Part shown: positions 1 through 7,367 of the stretch, piece by piece
Position numbering within the stretch: position 1 is the stretch's first letter
Layout: each line of letters begins with the position of its first letter
Origin: Clostridiales bacterium
GTDB lineage: Bacteria > Bacillota > Clostridia > Lachnospirales > Lachnospiraceae
NCBI GenBank assembly: GCA_019423795.1
Contig: JAHZAT010000043.1
Span: 1 to 22,718 of the forward strand
Direction: 5' to 3'
DNA length: 22,718 bases
The notes under the pieces: model-generated
The model's input: the letters and a program-made list of their open reading frames with translations, nothing else
What the model was told of the DNA's origin: nothing
Databases searched by the model: none
Translations under genes and position numbers: made by a program

Positions 1-60
1 ATGAATTTTCCGGAAATATTGTGGTTAATAGCGATTTAAACTGTTGTATTTGTTTAAAAA

Positions 61-300
61 TTAAAAAATATCTAATGAGTCTTCCGCATCTACCCACATC
101 TGCAAATTTCCATCAAGATATAATTTTGCATATTCAAGAGGATCATCAATGGCGAGTGCGTTTAATGCACAGTCTGATCCTGGTGTGGTTTTTAAGTCCT
201 TTTCAGCTTCCCAACAGTCAATGCGGAGCATATAGCCAACAGAGGTGTAAACATCAATACTGTTGCGCTTGGGATTGTATTCTGCAAATATTGTTCTCAT
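61..300 (-). CDS. Small hypothetical protein, DUF6061-like (79 aa)
   Basis: A 79-residue soluble protein starting MRTIFAEYNPKRNSIDVY. I chose the ATG at 298-300 because AAGGAG lies 10 bases before it; in-frame ATGs further upstream have no ribosome binding site. No signal peptide, membrane segment or catalytic motif is visible, and the C-terminal half is acidic (PLEYAKLYLDGNLQMWVDAE). From memory it resembles the DUF6061 family of small proteins often carried on Clostridia mobile elements; that match was not tested. It is isolated, between the window edge and a repeat-rich gap behind ssrA. Function unknown. Confidence 0.6.
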   Translation of the reverse strand: MRTIFAEYNPKRNSIDVYTSVGYMLRIDCWEAEKDLKTTPGSDCALNALAIDDPLEYAKLYLDGNLQMWVDAEDSLDIF

Positions 301-412
301 CGTATCAAATCTCCTTATCGTTAAATCAATCATTTGTTGCAAAAATCAGAAGCATTTCAATCAGTTCACCATGTCACTTTTATTTTGTGTTATACTGTTT
401 TATATAATTTTC

Positions 413-489
413 TTGCCCTTGTTTTTGCCCTTATTAGAGTTCGTAAACACTGGTGGGACGATATAACACAAGGGAAACAATAAGGGAAA
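413..489. repeat. Two inverted pairs of 12-bp-period direct repeats
   Basis: TTGCCCTT occurs at 413-420 and 425-432, and AAGGGAAA at 470-477 and 482-489. Within each pair the period is 12 bp, and the second pair is the near reverse complement of the first (TTGCCCTT versus TTTCCCTT). Aligned over 24 positions the two arms match at about 18. Such an arrangement suggests binding sites of a DNA-binding protein, for example arm sites of a tyrosine recombinase, but no such gene is in view. Confidence 0.55.
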
Positions 490-517
490 GCTCACCTGCG
501 ATAAACTTTGTGTTTTC

Positions 518-569
518 AAGGGATTGAGAGATATTTGATAATAAAATATAACAGTTATTAAATCCCTTG
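518..569. repeat. Inverted repeat CAAGGGATT / AATCCCTTG
   Basis: A perfect 9-bp inverted repeat (518-526 and 561-569) flanks an AT-rich centre that itself contains TAATAA and TTATTA. It repeats the AAGGG core of the neighbouring 413-489 repeats. No U-tract follows on either strand, so a plain terminator is unlikely. Confidence 0.45.
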
Positions 570-621
570 GAATATATGAAATCTCAATTCCGATTTGTTA
601 AATTCATATCCGCATTATAGC

Positions 622-672
622 ATAAAAATAACGACACTGTATATCACTTTCGCAACATACAATGTCGTTACT
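622..672 (-). terminator. Rho-independent terminator of ssrA
   Basis: On the minus strand AACGACATTGTAT pairs with ATACAGTGTCGTT (13 bp, one G-U wobble) around a 13-base loop, followed by ATTTTTA. It lies about 85 bases beyond the mature 3' end of tmRNA. The plus strand side is also T-rich, so it may work in both directions. Confidence 0.7.
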
Positions 673-754
673 TTTATTTTCTTCGATACACCAAACAAAA
701 CATATTCCTGTATACGATAATATCATATACAGAGTTCGACTTGTTCAGCTTTAG

Positions 755-1094
755 TGGACTAGGCGGGAATCGAACCCGCGTCCAAAAGCCAATTCACATG
801 AGGCTCTCCCATTACAGTCAGTCTTCTTTCATTCCCTCTACTGTGCTCCGACTAACAGGATCACAGTTTCAGTAGCTTCATCAATACTTTAACCGGCACA
901 AAGCTTGACCGGTCAAGGGTCCTGCATGTTTGAAGCCAGGATTCCAGACTACAGGTGATCTAGAGCTGACTGCTGCAAACTAGGCAGCGTACGCTAATTT
1001 ATTATCTGCGTTTATATTTAAGTTTGTACCGTAAGGTGGTCCCTCCCAATGGCTCCTCAAGCTTCATAACCCCTGTCGAAACCTTTACTAGCCC
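755..1094 (-). ncRNA. ssrA: Transfer-messenger RNA (tmRNA)
   Basis: Rescues stalled ribosomes by acting first as tRNA-Ala and then as message for a degradation tag. The 3' end has the T arm GCGGG-TTCGATT-CCCGC and the acceptor strand CTAGTCC plus discriminator A. This pairs with GGGCTAG at the 5' end (1094-1088, one G-U pair), which fixes both ends. Just inside the 5' end is the conserved TTTCGACAGGGGTT. The tag frame closes with a TAG stop at 980-982; the preceding codons (about 983-1027) read NLNINADNKLAYAA, starting with AAC or one to two codons earlier. CCA is not encoded (the DNA reads CTA), so it must be added after processing. Its partner smpB is immediately upstream. Confidence 0.95.
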
Positions 1095-1111
1095 GGAATT
1101 AATTAGCTTGG

Positions 1112-1141
1112 TTCGAGACTGGAAAGATTCCCAGTCTCGAA
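1112..1141 (-). other. Perfect 5' leader hairpin of precursor tmRNA
   Basis: TTCGAGACTGG and CCAGTCTCGAA form an uninterrupted 11-bp stem with an 8-base loop. The predicted start of the ssrA transcript (about 1140) coincides with the base of the stem, and the mature tmRNA begins 17 bases after it. No U-tract follows in the ssrA direction, so it is not a terminator for smpB. It probably caps the precursor until RNase P removes the leader (inference). Confidence 0.65.
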
Positions 1142-1146
1142 ATTAT

Positions 1147-1175
1147 ATTATATAGTCTCTTATATAAGATGTCAA
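1147..1175 (-). promoter_or_regulatory. Consensus sigma-A promoter of ssrA
   Basis: The minus strand carries TTGACA (1170-1175), a 17-bp spacer and TATAAT (1147-1152), a perfect match to the housekeeping consensus. It gives ssrA its own strong transcription independent of rnr-smpB. Confidence 0.85.
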
Positions 1176-1220
1176 GTCTTTTTGTACAAGTTCTTATACA
1201 ATCTTTTATCTTACTTGAAA

Positions 1221-1697
1221 TTATCCAAAGTTTCTTACTTTAAAATCTCTCTGTGCTTCTCTTAACTGGTCTCTCTTTGAGATATCCTGTCGTTTATCGT
1301 AAAGTTTCTTACCTTTGCATAATCCAATCTGGACTTTCACAAGGCTTCCGCTAAAGTATACCTTTAATGGAATCAGTGTATATCCTTTCTGATTGATCTG
1401 CCCGATCATCTTGGAAATCTCGGATTTATGCAATAACAGTTTTCTTGTACGAAGTGGATCTTTGTTGAAGATATTTCCTTTTTCGTAAGGACTGATATGC
1501 ATTTGATGAATGAAAGCTTCTCCATTATCAATATCGATGAAAGCTTCTTTGATGCTGCAGTGTCCCTGTCTTAAGGATTTTACTTCGGTTCCATGAAGTA
1601 CGATCCCTGCTTCAAAACTATCCTCTACAAAATAATCATGTCTTGCTTTTTTATTATTTGCAATGAGTTTTTTTCCATCCGTCTTCACTTTGCTCAT
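1221..1697 (-). CDS. smpB: SsrA-binding protein SmpB (158 aa)
   Basis: Small basic protein that binds the tRNA-like part of tmRNA and places it in the A site of a stalled ribosome. The sequence runs from MSKVKTDGKKLIANNKKARH through family blocks such as DYFVEDSFEAGIVLHGTEVK, EAFIHQMHISPY and the basic tail GKKLYDKRQDISKRDQLREA. The usual length is about 150-160. I chose the third ATG of the run, at 1697, because GGAGG sits 9 bases before it; the earlier ATGs touch the ribosome binding site. The start overlaps the 3' end of rnr by 44 bases in another frame, implying coupled translation. ssrA follows directly, so both halves of trans-translation are adjacent. Confidence 0.96.
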   Translation of the reverse strand: MSKVKTDGKKLIANNKKARHDYFVEDSFEAGIVLHGTEVKSLRQGHCSIKEAFIDIDNGEAFIHQMHISPYEKGNIFNKDPLRTRKLLLHKSEISKMIGQINQKGYTLIPLKVYFSGSLVKVQIGLCKGKKLYDKRQDISKRDQLREAQRDFKVRNFG

Positions 1698-3828
1698 AAT
1701 CATCATCCTCCACTAACTCAAAATCAATATTCTTAAGCATCATATCCACATCTTTGACACGGATTTTTACTTTCTCTCCTAGTTTAAAGGTTCTTCCAGT
1801 TCTCTCACCGACCATAGAATAAGTCTTCTCATCATAGTAATAGTAATCTCCCGGAAGAATGGATACATGCACCATTCCCTCGATCGTATTTGAAAGTTCC
1901 ACATAAATTCCCCAGCTTGTCACACCAGAAATGATTCCTTCATGAACTTCTCCGATTCTTCTTCTCATATATTCCGCTTTCTTAAGCTTACATACTTCTC
2001 TCTCGACTTCTTCCGCACGACGTTCCATCTTAGAGGACTGTTCTGCTACTTTCGGCAGGATTGCATCGTAATGACTGAATCGTCTTGTTGTAAATTTATT
2101 ATGCAATGTTTCCTTGATGATCCTGTGGATCTGAAGGTCTGGGTATCTTCGGATCGGTGATGTAAAATGGCAGTAATATCTTGTAGACAATCCAAAATGC
2201 ATGGAGCTGTATGCAGAATATTTTGCCTGCTTCATAGATCTTAATGTCAAACGGCTGATCAATGGTTCTTCTGGAGTCCCCTCGATCTTTGTCAGTAACT
2301 TCTGCACTTCCTTTGGGTGAATCTCATCATGGCTGCTCTTTAAATAAATTCCAAAGTTTTGTAAAAATACTTGTAATTTATCAATCTTTTCATGATCTGG
2401 AATCTCGTGGATTCGATATAAGAATGGAATCTCTCTCCAGTAAAATTCCTCAGCGATCGTTTCATTCGCACACAGCATGAAATCTTCAATGATCTTTGTC
2501 GCTGCATTTCTTACCTGTGGATAAACATCGACCGGACGACCTTTTTCATCTAAAATGATCTTAGACTCTGGGAAGTCAAAATCGATACTTCCTCTTTCAT
2601 GGCGACGGTGTCTTAAAATATCAGATAATTCTTTCATTAACTCAAACATTTCTACAAAGTCATCGTATTTCTTACGTTCTTCCATATCTCCGTCTAAGAT
2701 TTTTGCTACGGATGTATATGTCATACGGTGATCAACATTGATCAATGTCTCTGCAATCTGATGATCGACAACCTTTCCACTTGGATCGACTTTCATGATA
2801 CAACTTAGTGCCAGTCTGTCACATCCCTGATTTAAGGAACAGATTCCATTCGATAACTGGTGTGGAAGCATTGGAATTACGCGGTCTACAAGATACACAC
2901 TCGTTCCTCGTTTTAATGCTTCCTTATCTAATGGAGAATACTCTGTTACATATTCGGATACATCTGCGATATGCACTCCGAGTAAATAATTCTCTCCTTT
3001 TCTTGATAATGTGATCGCATCATCTAAGTCCTTCGCATCTTCTCCATCGATCGTTACCATCGGCCAGTCTCTGATATCCATACGGTCTTTGTAGTCAGAT
3101 GCTTTGATCTCAGATGGAATCGTATCAACCTGCTGTTTGACATCATCTTCAAACTGGGTTGGGATTCCATAAGCTTTGACAATTGATAAAATATCAACTC
3201 TTGGATCATCTTTATGTCCTAAAACTTCAATGATCTTTCCTTCTGGACTTCTTCTGGCATCTCCATAATCTGTGATCTCTACCATCACTTTAAATCCGCT
3301 GGTAAGATTCTTGCACTGAGATTTGGATACAAAAATATCACTGTCAAATCTTAAATTATCTGGAATCACGAACCCAAAGTTCTGGTTTTTCTGAAGAGTT
3401 CCGACCACTGTCTTGATTCCTCTCTCTAAAATCTTGATAATCTTTCCTTCTTTTCTTCTTCCAGAAGTTGGATGATCGTCTAATACCTGCATTAAGACTG
3501 TATCTTCATGGAAAGCTCCATTCATGTTCTTCTCATGAATGTAATAATCATCGTCTTCCCCTTCCACGGTTACAAATCCAAAGCCTTTGCTTGTACAGCT
3601 GAAGGTTCCTTTGACTGTCTTCACACTTGGCGGCATGTATTTTCCACGTTTGCTTACTTCAATTGATCCTTCTTCTACCAGTTCATTTAAAATCTCAACA
3701 AACTCATCTCGATCTTCTGGAGCTACCTGCATCAGGTATCCGATCTCTCTCTGCTTCATTGGCTGGTAATACGGATCATTGATCAACGCTTTAATTTTCT
3801 TTTTTCTGTTAAATCGTTTATCTGTCAT
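1654..3828 (-). CDS. rnr: Ribonuclease R (724 aa)
   Basis: Processive 3'-5' exoribonuclease that degrades structured RNA and, with SmpB-tmRNA, the defective message. It has an N-terminal winged-helix region (about 10-70), cold-shock/OB domains (about 70-220), an RNB catalytic domain (about 245-580) with the metal-binding cluster IDGEDAKDLDDAI and the later block YCHFTSPIRRYPDLQIHR, and a C-terminal S1 domain (about 625-705). It ends in an acidic tail rather than the long basic tail seen in E. coli. The start at 3828 has AGGAG 6-7 bases upstream; the ATG at 3849 has none. It follows the secG terminator and overlaps smpB. Confidence 0.96.
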   Translation of the reverse strand: MTDKRFNRKKKIKALINDPYYQPMKQREIGYLMQVAPEDRDEFVEILNELVEEGSIEVSKRGKYMPPSVKTVKGTFSCTSKGFGFVTVEGEDDDYYIHEKNMNGAFHEDTVLMQVLDDHPTSGRRKEGKIIKILERGIKTVVGTLQKNQNFGFVIPDNLRFDSDIFVSKSQCKNLTSGFKVMVEITDYGDARRSPEGKIIEVLGHKDDPRVDILSIVKAYGIPTQFEDDVKQQVDTIPSEIKASDYKDRMDIRDWPMVTIDGEDAKDLDDAITLSRKGENYLLGVHIADVSEYVTEYSPLDKEALKRGTSVYLVDRVIPMLPHQLSNGICSLNQGCDRLALSCIMKVDPSGKVVDHQIAETLINVDHRMTYTSVAKILDGDMEERKKYDDFVEMFELMKELSDILRHRRHERGSIDFDFPESKIILDEKGRPVDVYPQVRNAATKIIEDFMLCANETIAEEFYWREIPFLYRIHEIPDHEKIDKLQVFLQNFGIYLKSSHDEIHPKEVQKLLTKIEGTPEEPLISRLTLRSMKQAKYSAYSSMHFGLSTRYYCHFTSPIRRYPDLQIHRIIKETLHNKFTTRRFSHYDAILPKVAEQSSKMERRAEEVEREVCKLKKAEYMRRRIGEVHEGIISGVTSWGIYVELSNTIEGMVHVSILPGDYYYYDEKTYSMVGERTGRTFKLGEKVKIRVKDVDMMLKNIDFELVEDDDYEQSEDGWKKTHCK

Positions 3829-3922
3829 TGTGTTCTCCTGTATATTCAACTCTTTTTACTATATATTTGATCTTATGGAAATATCATTTTCATATCGTGT
3901 ATATTACCTATGGCGTTATGAC

Positions 3923-3960
3923 ATAAAAAGCACCTCTTAAAACAAGTTTAAGAAGTGCTT
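3923..3960 (-). terminator. Terminator between secG and rnr
   Basis: On the minus strand AAGCACTTCTTAAA pairs with TTTAAGAGGTGCTT (one U-G wobble, 5-base loop) and is followed by TTTTATG. It ends the secG transcript, so rnr needs readthrough or its own promoter; I found no clear promoter in 3829-3922. Confidence 0.75.
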
Positions 3961-3969
3961 ATCTTTTCT

Positions 3970-4206
3970 CTAAATAAATCTTGAGCAAAGGATTGCTGCT
4001 GTTACGAAAAATACGATCGTAAAGAATGTTGTCACTTTGATCAGTGTTCCTTCCTTAGAACGACCTTTGTTCTTGCTCCAGTATGTTCCGCTGTCCGTTG
4101 CACCGGTTAAAGAACCTAATCCCGCTTCTTTTCCTTCTTGCATTAATACTAATATGATTAATAAAATTGATGCTATAATAAAAATTACAGTTAATGCTGT
4201 TTTCAC
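3970..4206 (-). CDS. secG: Preprotein translocase subunit SecG (78 aa)
   Basis: Small accessory subunit of the SecYEG channel in the cytoplasmic membrane. It has two transmembrane helices (about 5-22 and 57-76) joined by the family loop LMQEGKEAGLGSLTG. The start codon is GTG at 4204-4206, with AGGAGG 6 bases before it. Its place between eno and rnr-smpB-ssrA matches the order in many Firmicutes. It has its own promoter and terminator. Confidence 0.93.
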   Translation of the reverse strand: MKTALTVIFIIASILLIILVLMQEGKEAGLGSLTGATDSGTYWSKNKGRSKEGTLIKVTTFFTIVFFVTAAILCSRFI

Positions 4207-4243
4207 AATATGCCTCCTAATATATTTCCATTCACTGAGGTTT

Positions 4244-4272
4244 ATTCTAACATAGACATATCAAACTTGCAA
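4244..4272 (-). promoter_or_regulatory. Promoter of secG
   Basis: Minus strand TTGCAA (4267-4272), 17-bp spacer, TAGAAT (4244-4249), about 40 bases before the secG start. Confidence 0.6.
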
Positions 4273-4315
4273 GGAAAACAGCAACACTTTCGATAGTTTT
4301 TACATTTTTATCCTT

Positions 4316-5605
4316 TTAAAAACCATATTTTTTGCAGCTTCCAAGCTCTTCTTCGATACGTAATAAGCGGTTGTATTTCGAAGTACGATCAGATCTACAT
4401 GGTGCTCCTGTCTTGATCAGACCTGCATTCGTTGCGACTGCAATATCTGCGATCGTTGTGTCTTCGCTTTCTCCTGATCTGTGGGAAATAATTGTTTTGT
4501 AGCCTGATTTTGCAGCGGTTTCGATGGCATCTAAGGTCTCTGTCAATGTTCCGATCTGATTTGGCTTGATCAGAATACTGTTTGCGATATCTTCTTCGAT
4601 TCCTTCTTTTAAACGCATAACATTTGTTACAAACAAATCGTCTCCGACTAATAGGATTTTTTCTCCAAGACGGTAAGTTAATACCTTCCAACCCGGCATA
4701 TCTTCTTCATTTAAGCCGTCTTCAATCGAAAAGATCGGGTATTGTTCCACTAATCTCTCGTAATACTGAACCATTTCTTCGGAATTTCGTTTCACTTCTT
4801 TTCCGGCCATCTGGCTTTCTCCTGCAAAATGATAAATTTCCTCATCTTCATCATAGATTTCTGAGGCTGCACAGTCCATAGCAATCGCAATTTCTTCTTT
4901 GGTCTTGTATCCTGCCATCTCAATTGCACGAACAAGAAGATCTAATGCCTGTTCGGAACTCTCAAGATTCGGTGCAAAGCCCCCTTCATCTCCAACCCCT
5001 GTATTTAAATGATCTCCTTTTAGAATATCTTTTAATGTATGATACACGTCAGTTCCCATCATCAACGCGTCTTTAAAGGAATCTGCCCCGACTGGTGCGA
5101 TCATAAATTCCTGAAAATCAACGGTGTTATCTGCGTGTTTTCCTCCATTTAATATGTTCATCATTGGTATTGGAAGTCTGGATGCAAAACTGCCTCCAAG
5201 ATATTGATATAACGGTAGACTTAACCCGCTGGCTGCTGCCTTGGCGGTTGCAAGAGATGCTCCAAGGATTGCATTTGCTCCAAATCTTTCTTTGTTTGGT
5301 GTGCCGTCTGCTTCTAACATAATCTGGTCAATTTCAATCTGATTGAGTGCATTTTTGCCGATCAGACGGTCTGCAATCTTGTGATTGACATGGTTCACTG
5401 CCGTTTCAACTCCTAATCCGCGGTATCTTTTTTCGCGGTCTCTCAGCTCCAACGCTTCGTATTTTCCTGTGGACGCACCAGAAGGGACAATCGTTCTTCC
5501 TAAGGCTCCATTTTCTAAAAGTACATCGACTTCTACCGTTGGATTTCCTCTGGAATCTAAGACTTCCCTTCCGATGACATTTTCAATGCATAAACGATTT
5601 TTCAA
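4316..5605 (-). CDS. eno: Enolase (429 aa)
   Basis: Converts 2-phosphoglycerate to phosphoenolpyruvate in the cytoplasm. Residues expected for catalysis and magnesium binding are present: Glu166 (DFQEF), Glu207 (GDEGGF), Asp244, Glu295 (SIEDG), Asp322 (GDDLF), Lys347 (LIKPNQ), His375 (SHRSGE) and Lys398. The start is TTG at 5603-5605: an in-frame TGA lies just upstream and no ATG fits; AAGGA is about 11 bases away. The block usually written GAPSR is GAPCRSDR here, so it is a somewhat divergent enolase, though nothing essential is lost. It is separated from gpmI by the 5.8-10.3 kb accessory zone. Confidence 0.95.
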   Translation of the reverse strand: MKNRLCIENVIGREVLDSRGNPTVEVDVLLENGALGRTIVPSGASTGKYEALELRDREKRYRGLGVETAVNHVNHKIADRLIGKNALNQIEIDQIMLEADGTPNKERFGANAILGASLATAKAAASGLSLPLYQYLGGSFASRLPIPMMNILNGGKHADNTVDFQEFMIAPVGADSFKDALMMGTDVYHTLKDILKGDHLNTGVGDEGGFAPNLESSEQALDLLVRAIEMAGYKTKEEIAIAMDCAASEIYDEDEEIYHFAGESQMAGKEVKRNSEEMVQYYERLVEQYPIFSIEDGLNEEDMPGWKVLTYRLGEKILLVGDDLFVTNVMRLKEGIEEDIANSILIKPNQIGTLTETLDAIETAAKSGYKTIISHRSGESEDTTIADIAVATNAGLIKTGAPCRSDRTSKYNRLLRIEEELGSCKKYGF

Positions 5606-5677
5606 TTTTTGTCACATCCTTCTTTCTGAAAATAATAGTTGTATTATTTCCTTGATTGGATGTTTTTATACATATGC

Positions 5678-5706
5678 ATTTAAAATAATATTAATTTCAT
5701 GTTCAA
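5678..5706 (-). promoter_or_regulatory. Possible promoter of eno
   Basis: Minus strand TTGAAC (5701-5706), 17-bp spacer, TTAAAT (5678-5683). Each box matches consensus at 4 of 6 positions. The whole 5606-5750 stretch is AT-rich, so chance matches are likely. Confidence 0.35.
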
Positions 5707-5754
5707 AATAATCTTTTAGTAATATATTTTTTAGTAAAAAAATCATACTAACTA

Positions 5755-5783
5755 TTGACTTATCATTTTAGCAGATGTATTAT
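5755..5783 (+). promoter_or_regulatory. Promoter of the small membrane protein gene
   Basis: TTGACT (5755-5760), 17-bp spacer, TATTAT (5778-5783), about 53 bases before the TTG start at 5836. It diverges from the enolase promoter. Confidence 0.6.
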
Positions 5784-5835
5784 TCTTTTTGACATAATAA
5801 TTATATTTGCACAATCACGTGGTAGGTGAACAAAC

Positions 5836-6021
5836 TTGAAATCTAAAACACACTATAAGTATTTAATCATCAGTATTCTTTGTTGGATTTTATTTATTGT
5901 TGCTATTTTTCCAACACTCCATTCTCCTATTGAAAGAGGATTACAGGCAGTACTTTTCTTATTTTTTGCATATCAGGGTGGGAAGAATTTTCAGAAATTC
6001 AGAAAGCATTATGCTGATTAA
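5836..6021 (+). CDS. Small two-helix membrane protein, unknown (61 aa)
   Basis: A short basic N-terminus (MKSKTHYK) is followed by a hydrophobic helix (about 9-27), a short loop with SPIERG, a second hydrophobic helix (about 34-46) and a basic tail (KNFQKFRKHYAD). The start is TTG with GGTGA 6 bases upstream, and a good promoter precedes it. I do not recognise the family. Good expression signals make a real gene more likely than chance, but length and AT content leave doubt. Confidence 0.6.
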   Translation: MKSKTHYKYLIISILCWILFIVAIFPTLHSPIERGLQAVLFLFFAYQGGKNFQKFRKHYAD

Positions 6022-6073
6022 TTTTTATAATATTCCACCAATAACTTCCGTCATCAAACCAGCTAATTAAAAA

Positions 6074-6553
6074 TCATCCCTCAACCACAACCTTGCATAC
6101 CTTCTTGAAACATGCAACTCCATACTTGATAAAATTTTTCATACCATCCTGTCGTAAAAAGCACACTCCACAAATTTTCTATGCTTTTATCAAGCTCATC
6201 ATAGGTAAGTTCTGGTACAACATCTTTCTCAATAATCTCTCCTGCTATCAGACATTCTATCTCATTTTTCGTTGATATATCAGCCTTATCTATAAATCTG
6301 CGAACGATAGCATTACCACTTGAGTTGGACCAGAAATCCTGTGGTTTAGCAGCAGCATCTAAATATAAACTTTTACAATATTGAATTACATCCCATGGAC
6401 AATATATATCAGTGTTTCCAAAATGATAACCGTCATACCACTCTTTAACTTCCAAATAATGATCTTTAAAGTTGTAATCATTCAATATTTTTTTTACCTC
6501 AGCATCTTTTCATCCATTGTATTCATACCATATAAAATAAATCTCCACGAAAT
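6074..6553 (-). pseudogene. Remnant of an AAA-ATPase-like (DUF1703) protein
   Basis: The best-preserved part reads VKEWYDGYHFGNTDIYCPWD and on to LWSVLFTTG, typical of the middle of AAA-ATPase-like/PD-(D/E)XK family proteins, which are normally about 500-600 aa. The P-loop N-terminus is gone. Two lesions are visible. Near 6507-6511 a one-base loss in an A run shifts the frame between NTMDEK and DAEVKKIL. After LFTTG an internal deletion joins the middle to a C-terminal piece in another frame, MKNFIKYGVACFKKVCKVVV, which ends at its own stop (6074-6076). The remnant abuts the stop of the aldo/keto reductase. Not functional. Confidence 0.75.
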
Positions 6554-6554
6554 G

Positions 6555-7367
6555 TTAGAAATCAAATGTCAACGGATCAAAACTTGTCCTGTGATTTTCA
6601 TTCATATGATTTAACTCTTCCATATCTTCTTTTGTAATCTCAAAATCAAAAACATCAATATTCTGCTGTAATCTCTGCTCATTTTTGGATTTTGGAATTG
6701 GGATGATTCCCTGCTGAATATTCCATCTTAACAATAATTGTGCAGTTGTTTTATTATATTTTTCTGCGATTTCCTCCATCTTTTTGTTCTCAAGATTTCC
6801 TCTTAATAAAGGTCCCCATGACATGATCTGAATATTGTTTTCTTTACAGAAACTAATCAGTTTTTCATCGTGCATGAGCGGTGTATGTTCTACCTGATCG
6901 ATCATTGGTTTGATCTCACAGTGTTCTAAAAGATAAGTTAACTGACTGATTTCAAAGTTGCAGACACCGATACTTTTTACCTTGCCTTTTTTGTATAGAT
7001 GTTCCATTGCTTTCCATGTATCAAGCATTCTAGCTTTGTCTTGTCCTGGCCAATGTACTAAAAATGCATCGAGATATTCTGTCTGCAGCTTTTGTAAGGA
7101 TTCTTTAAAACTGCTGATTGTTTTTTCATAACCTTGGTTACAATTATTAACTTTGCTGATCAGAAAGATATCTTCTCTTGGAATTTTATTTTCTTTTAAG
7201 GCATCTCCTAATGCCTGTTCATTTTTATACATCTGTGCGGTGTCGTATAGGCGGTATCCACTTTGATAAGCATATTTGACTGCATCGTTCATTTCTTTTC
7301 CGGCTTCCATTTTATAGACACCTAATCCGATTTCTGGAATTTGTGTTTCGTTGTTTAGTCTAAACAT
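6555..7367 (-). CDS. Aldo/keto reductase (270 aa)
   Basis: NADPH-dependent carbonyl reductase of the AKR superfamily; substrate unknown. The catalytic tetrad is complete: Asp42 and Tyr47 (YDTAQMY), Lys72 (ISKVNN) and His105 (LVHWPG). The C-terminal cofactor segment IPIPKSKNEQRLQQN is present. I start at the ATG at 7367, with AAAGGAG 10 bases upstream; a frame open 15 codons further up lacks a ribosome binding site. Its start overlaps by 8 bases the stop of a broken coiled-coil frame that may be a regulator tail. It appears to be an intact gene among decayed neighbours. Confidence 0.93.
   Translation of the reverse strand: MFRLNNETQIPEIGLGVYKMEAGKEMNDAVKYAYQSGYRLYDTAQMYKNEQALGDALKENKIPREDIFLISKVNNCNQGYEKTISSFKESLQKLQTEYLDAFLVHWPGQDKARMLDTWKAMEHLYKKGKVKSIGVCNFEISQLTYLLEHCEIKPMIDQVEHTPLMHDEKLISFCKENNIQIMSWGPLLRGNLENKKMEEIAEKYNKTTAQLLLRWNIQQGIIPIPKSKNEQRLQQNIDVFDFEITKEDMEELNHMNENHRTSFDPLTFDF

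Larger units (their letters stand above)
301..621. other. Intergenic stretch with repeats, no gene seen
   Basis: No open frame here has a ribosome binding site or recognisable product. The stretch holds paired AAGGG-type repeats (413-489) and a longer inverted repeat (518-569), listed separately. It lies between the small gene at 61-300 and the ssrA terminator. Confidence 0.5.

Noticed and set aside
263..466. Plus-strand open frame of 67 codons overlapping the small gene at 61-300
   Set aside because: No ribosome binding site, no recognisable product, and hydrophobic low-complexity sequence that is the antisense of AT-rich DNA.
1112..1141. Hairpin upstream of ssrA as the smpB terminator
   Set aside because: No U-tract follows it in the direction of transcription, and a consensus promoter starts right at its base.
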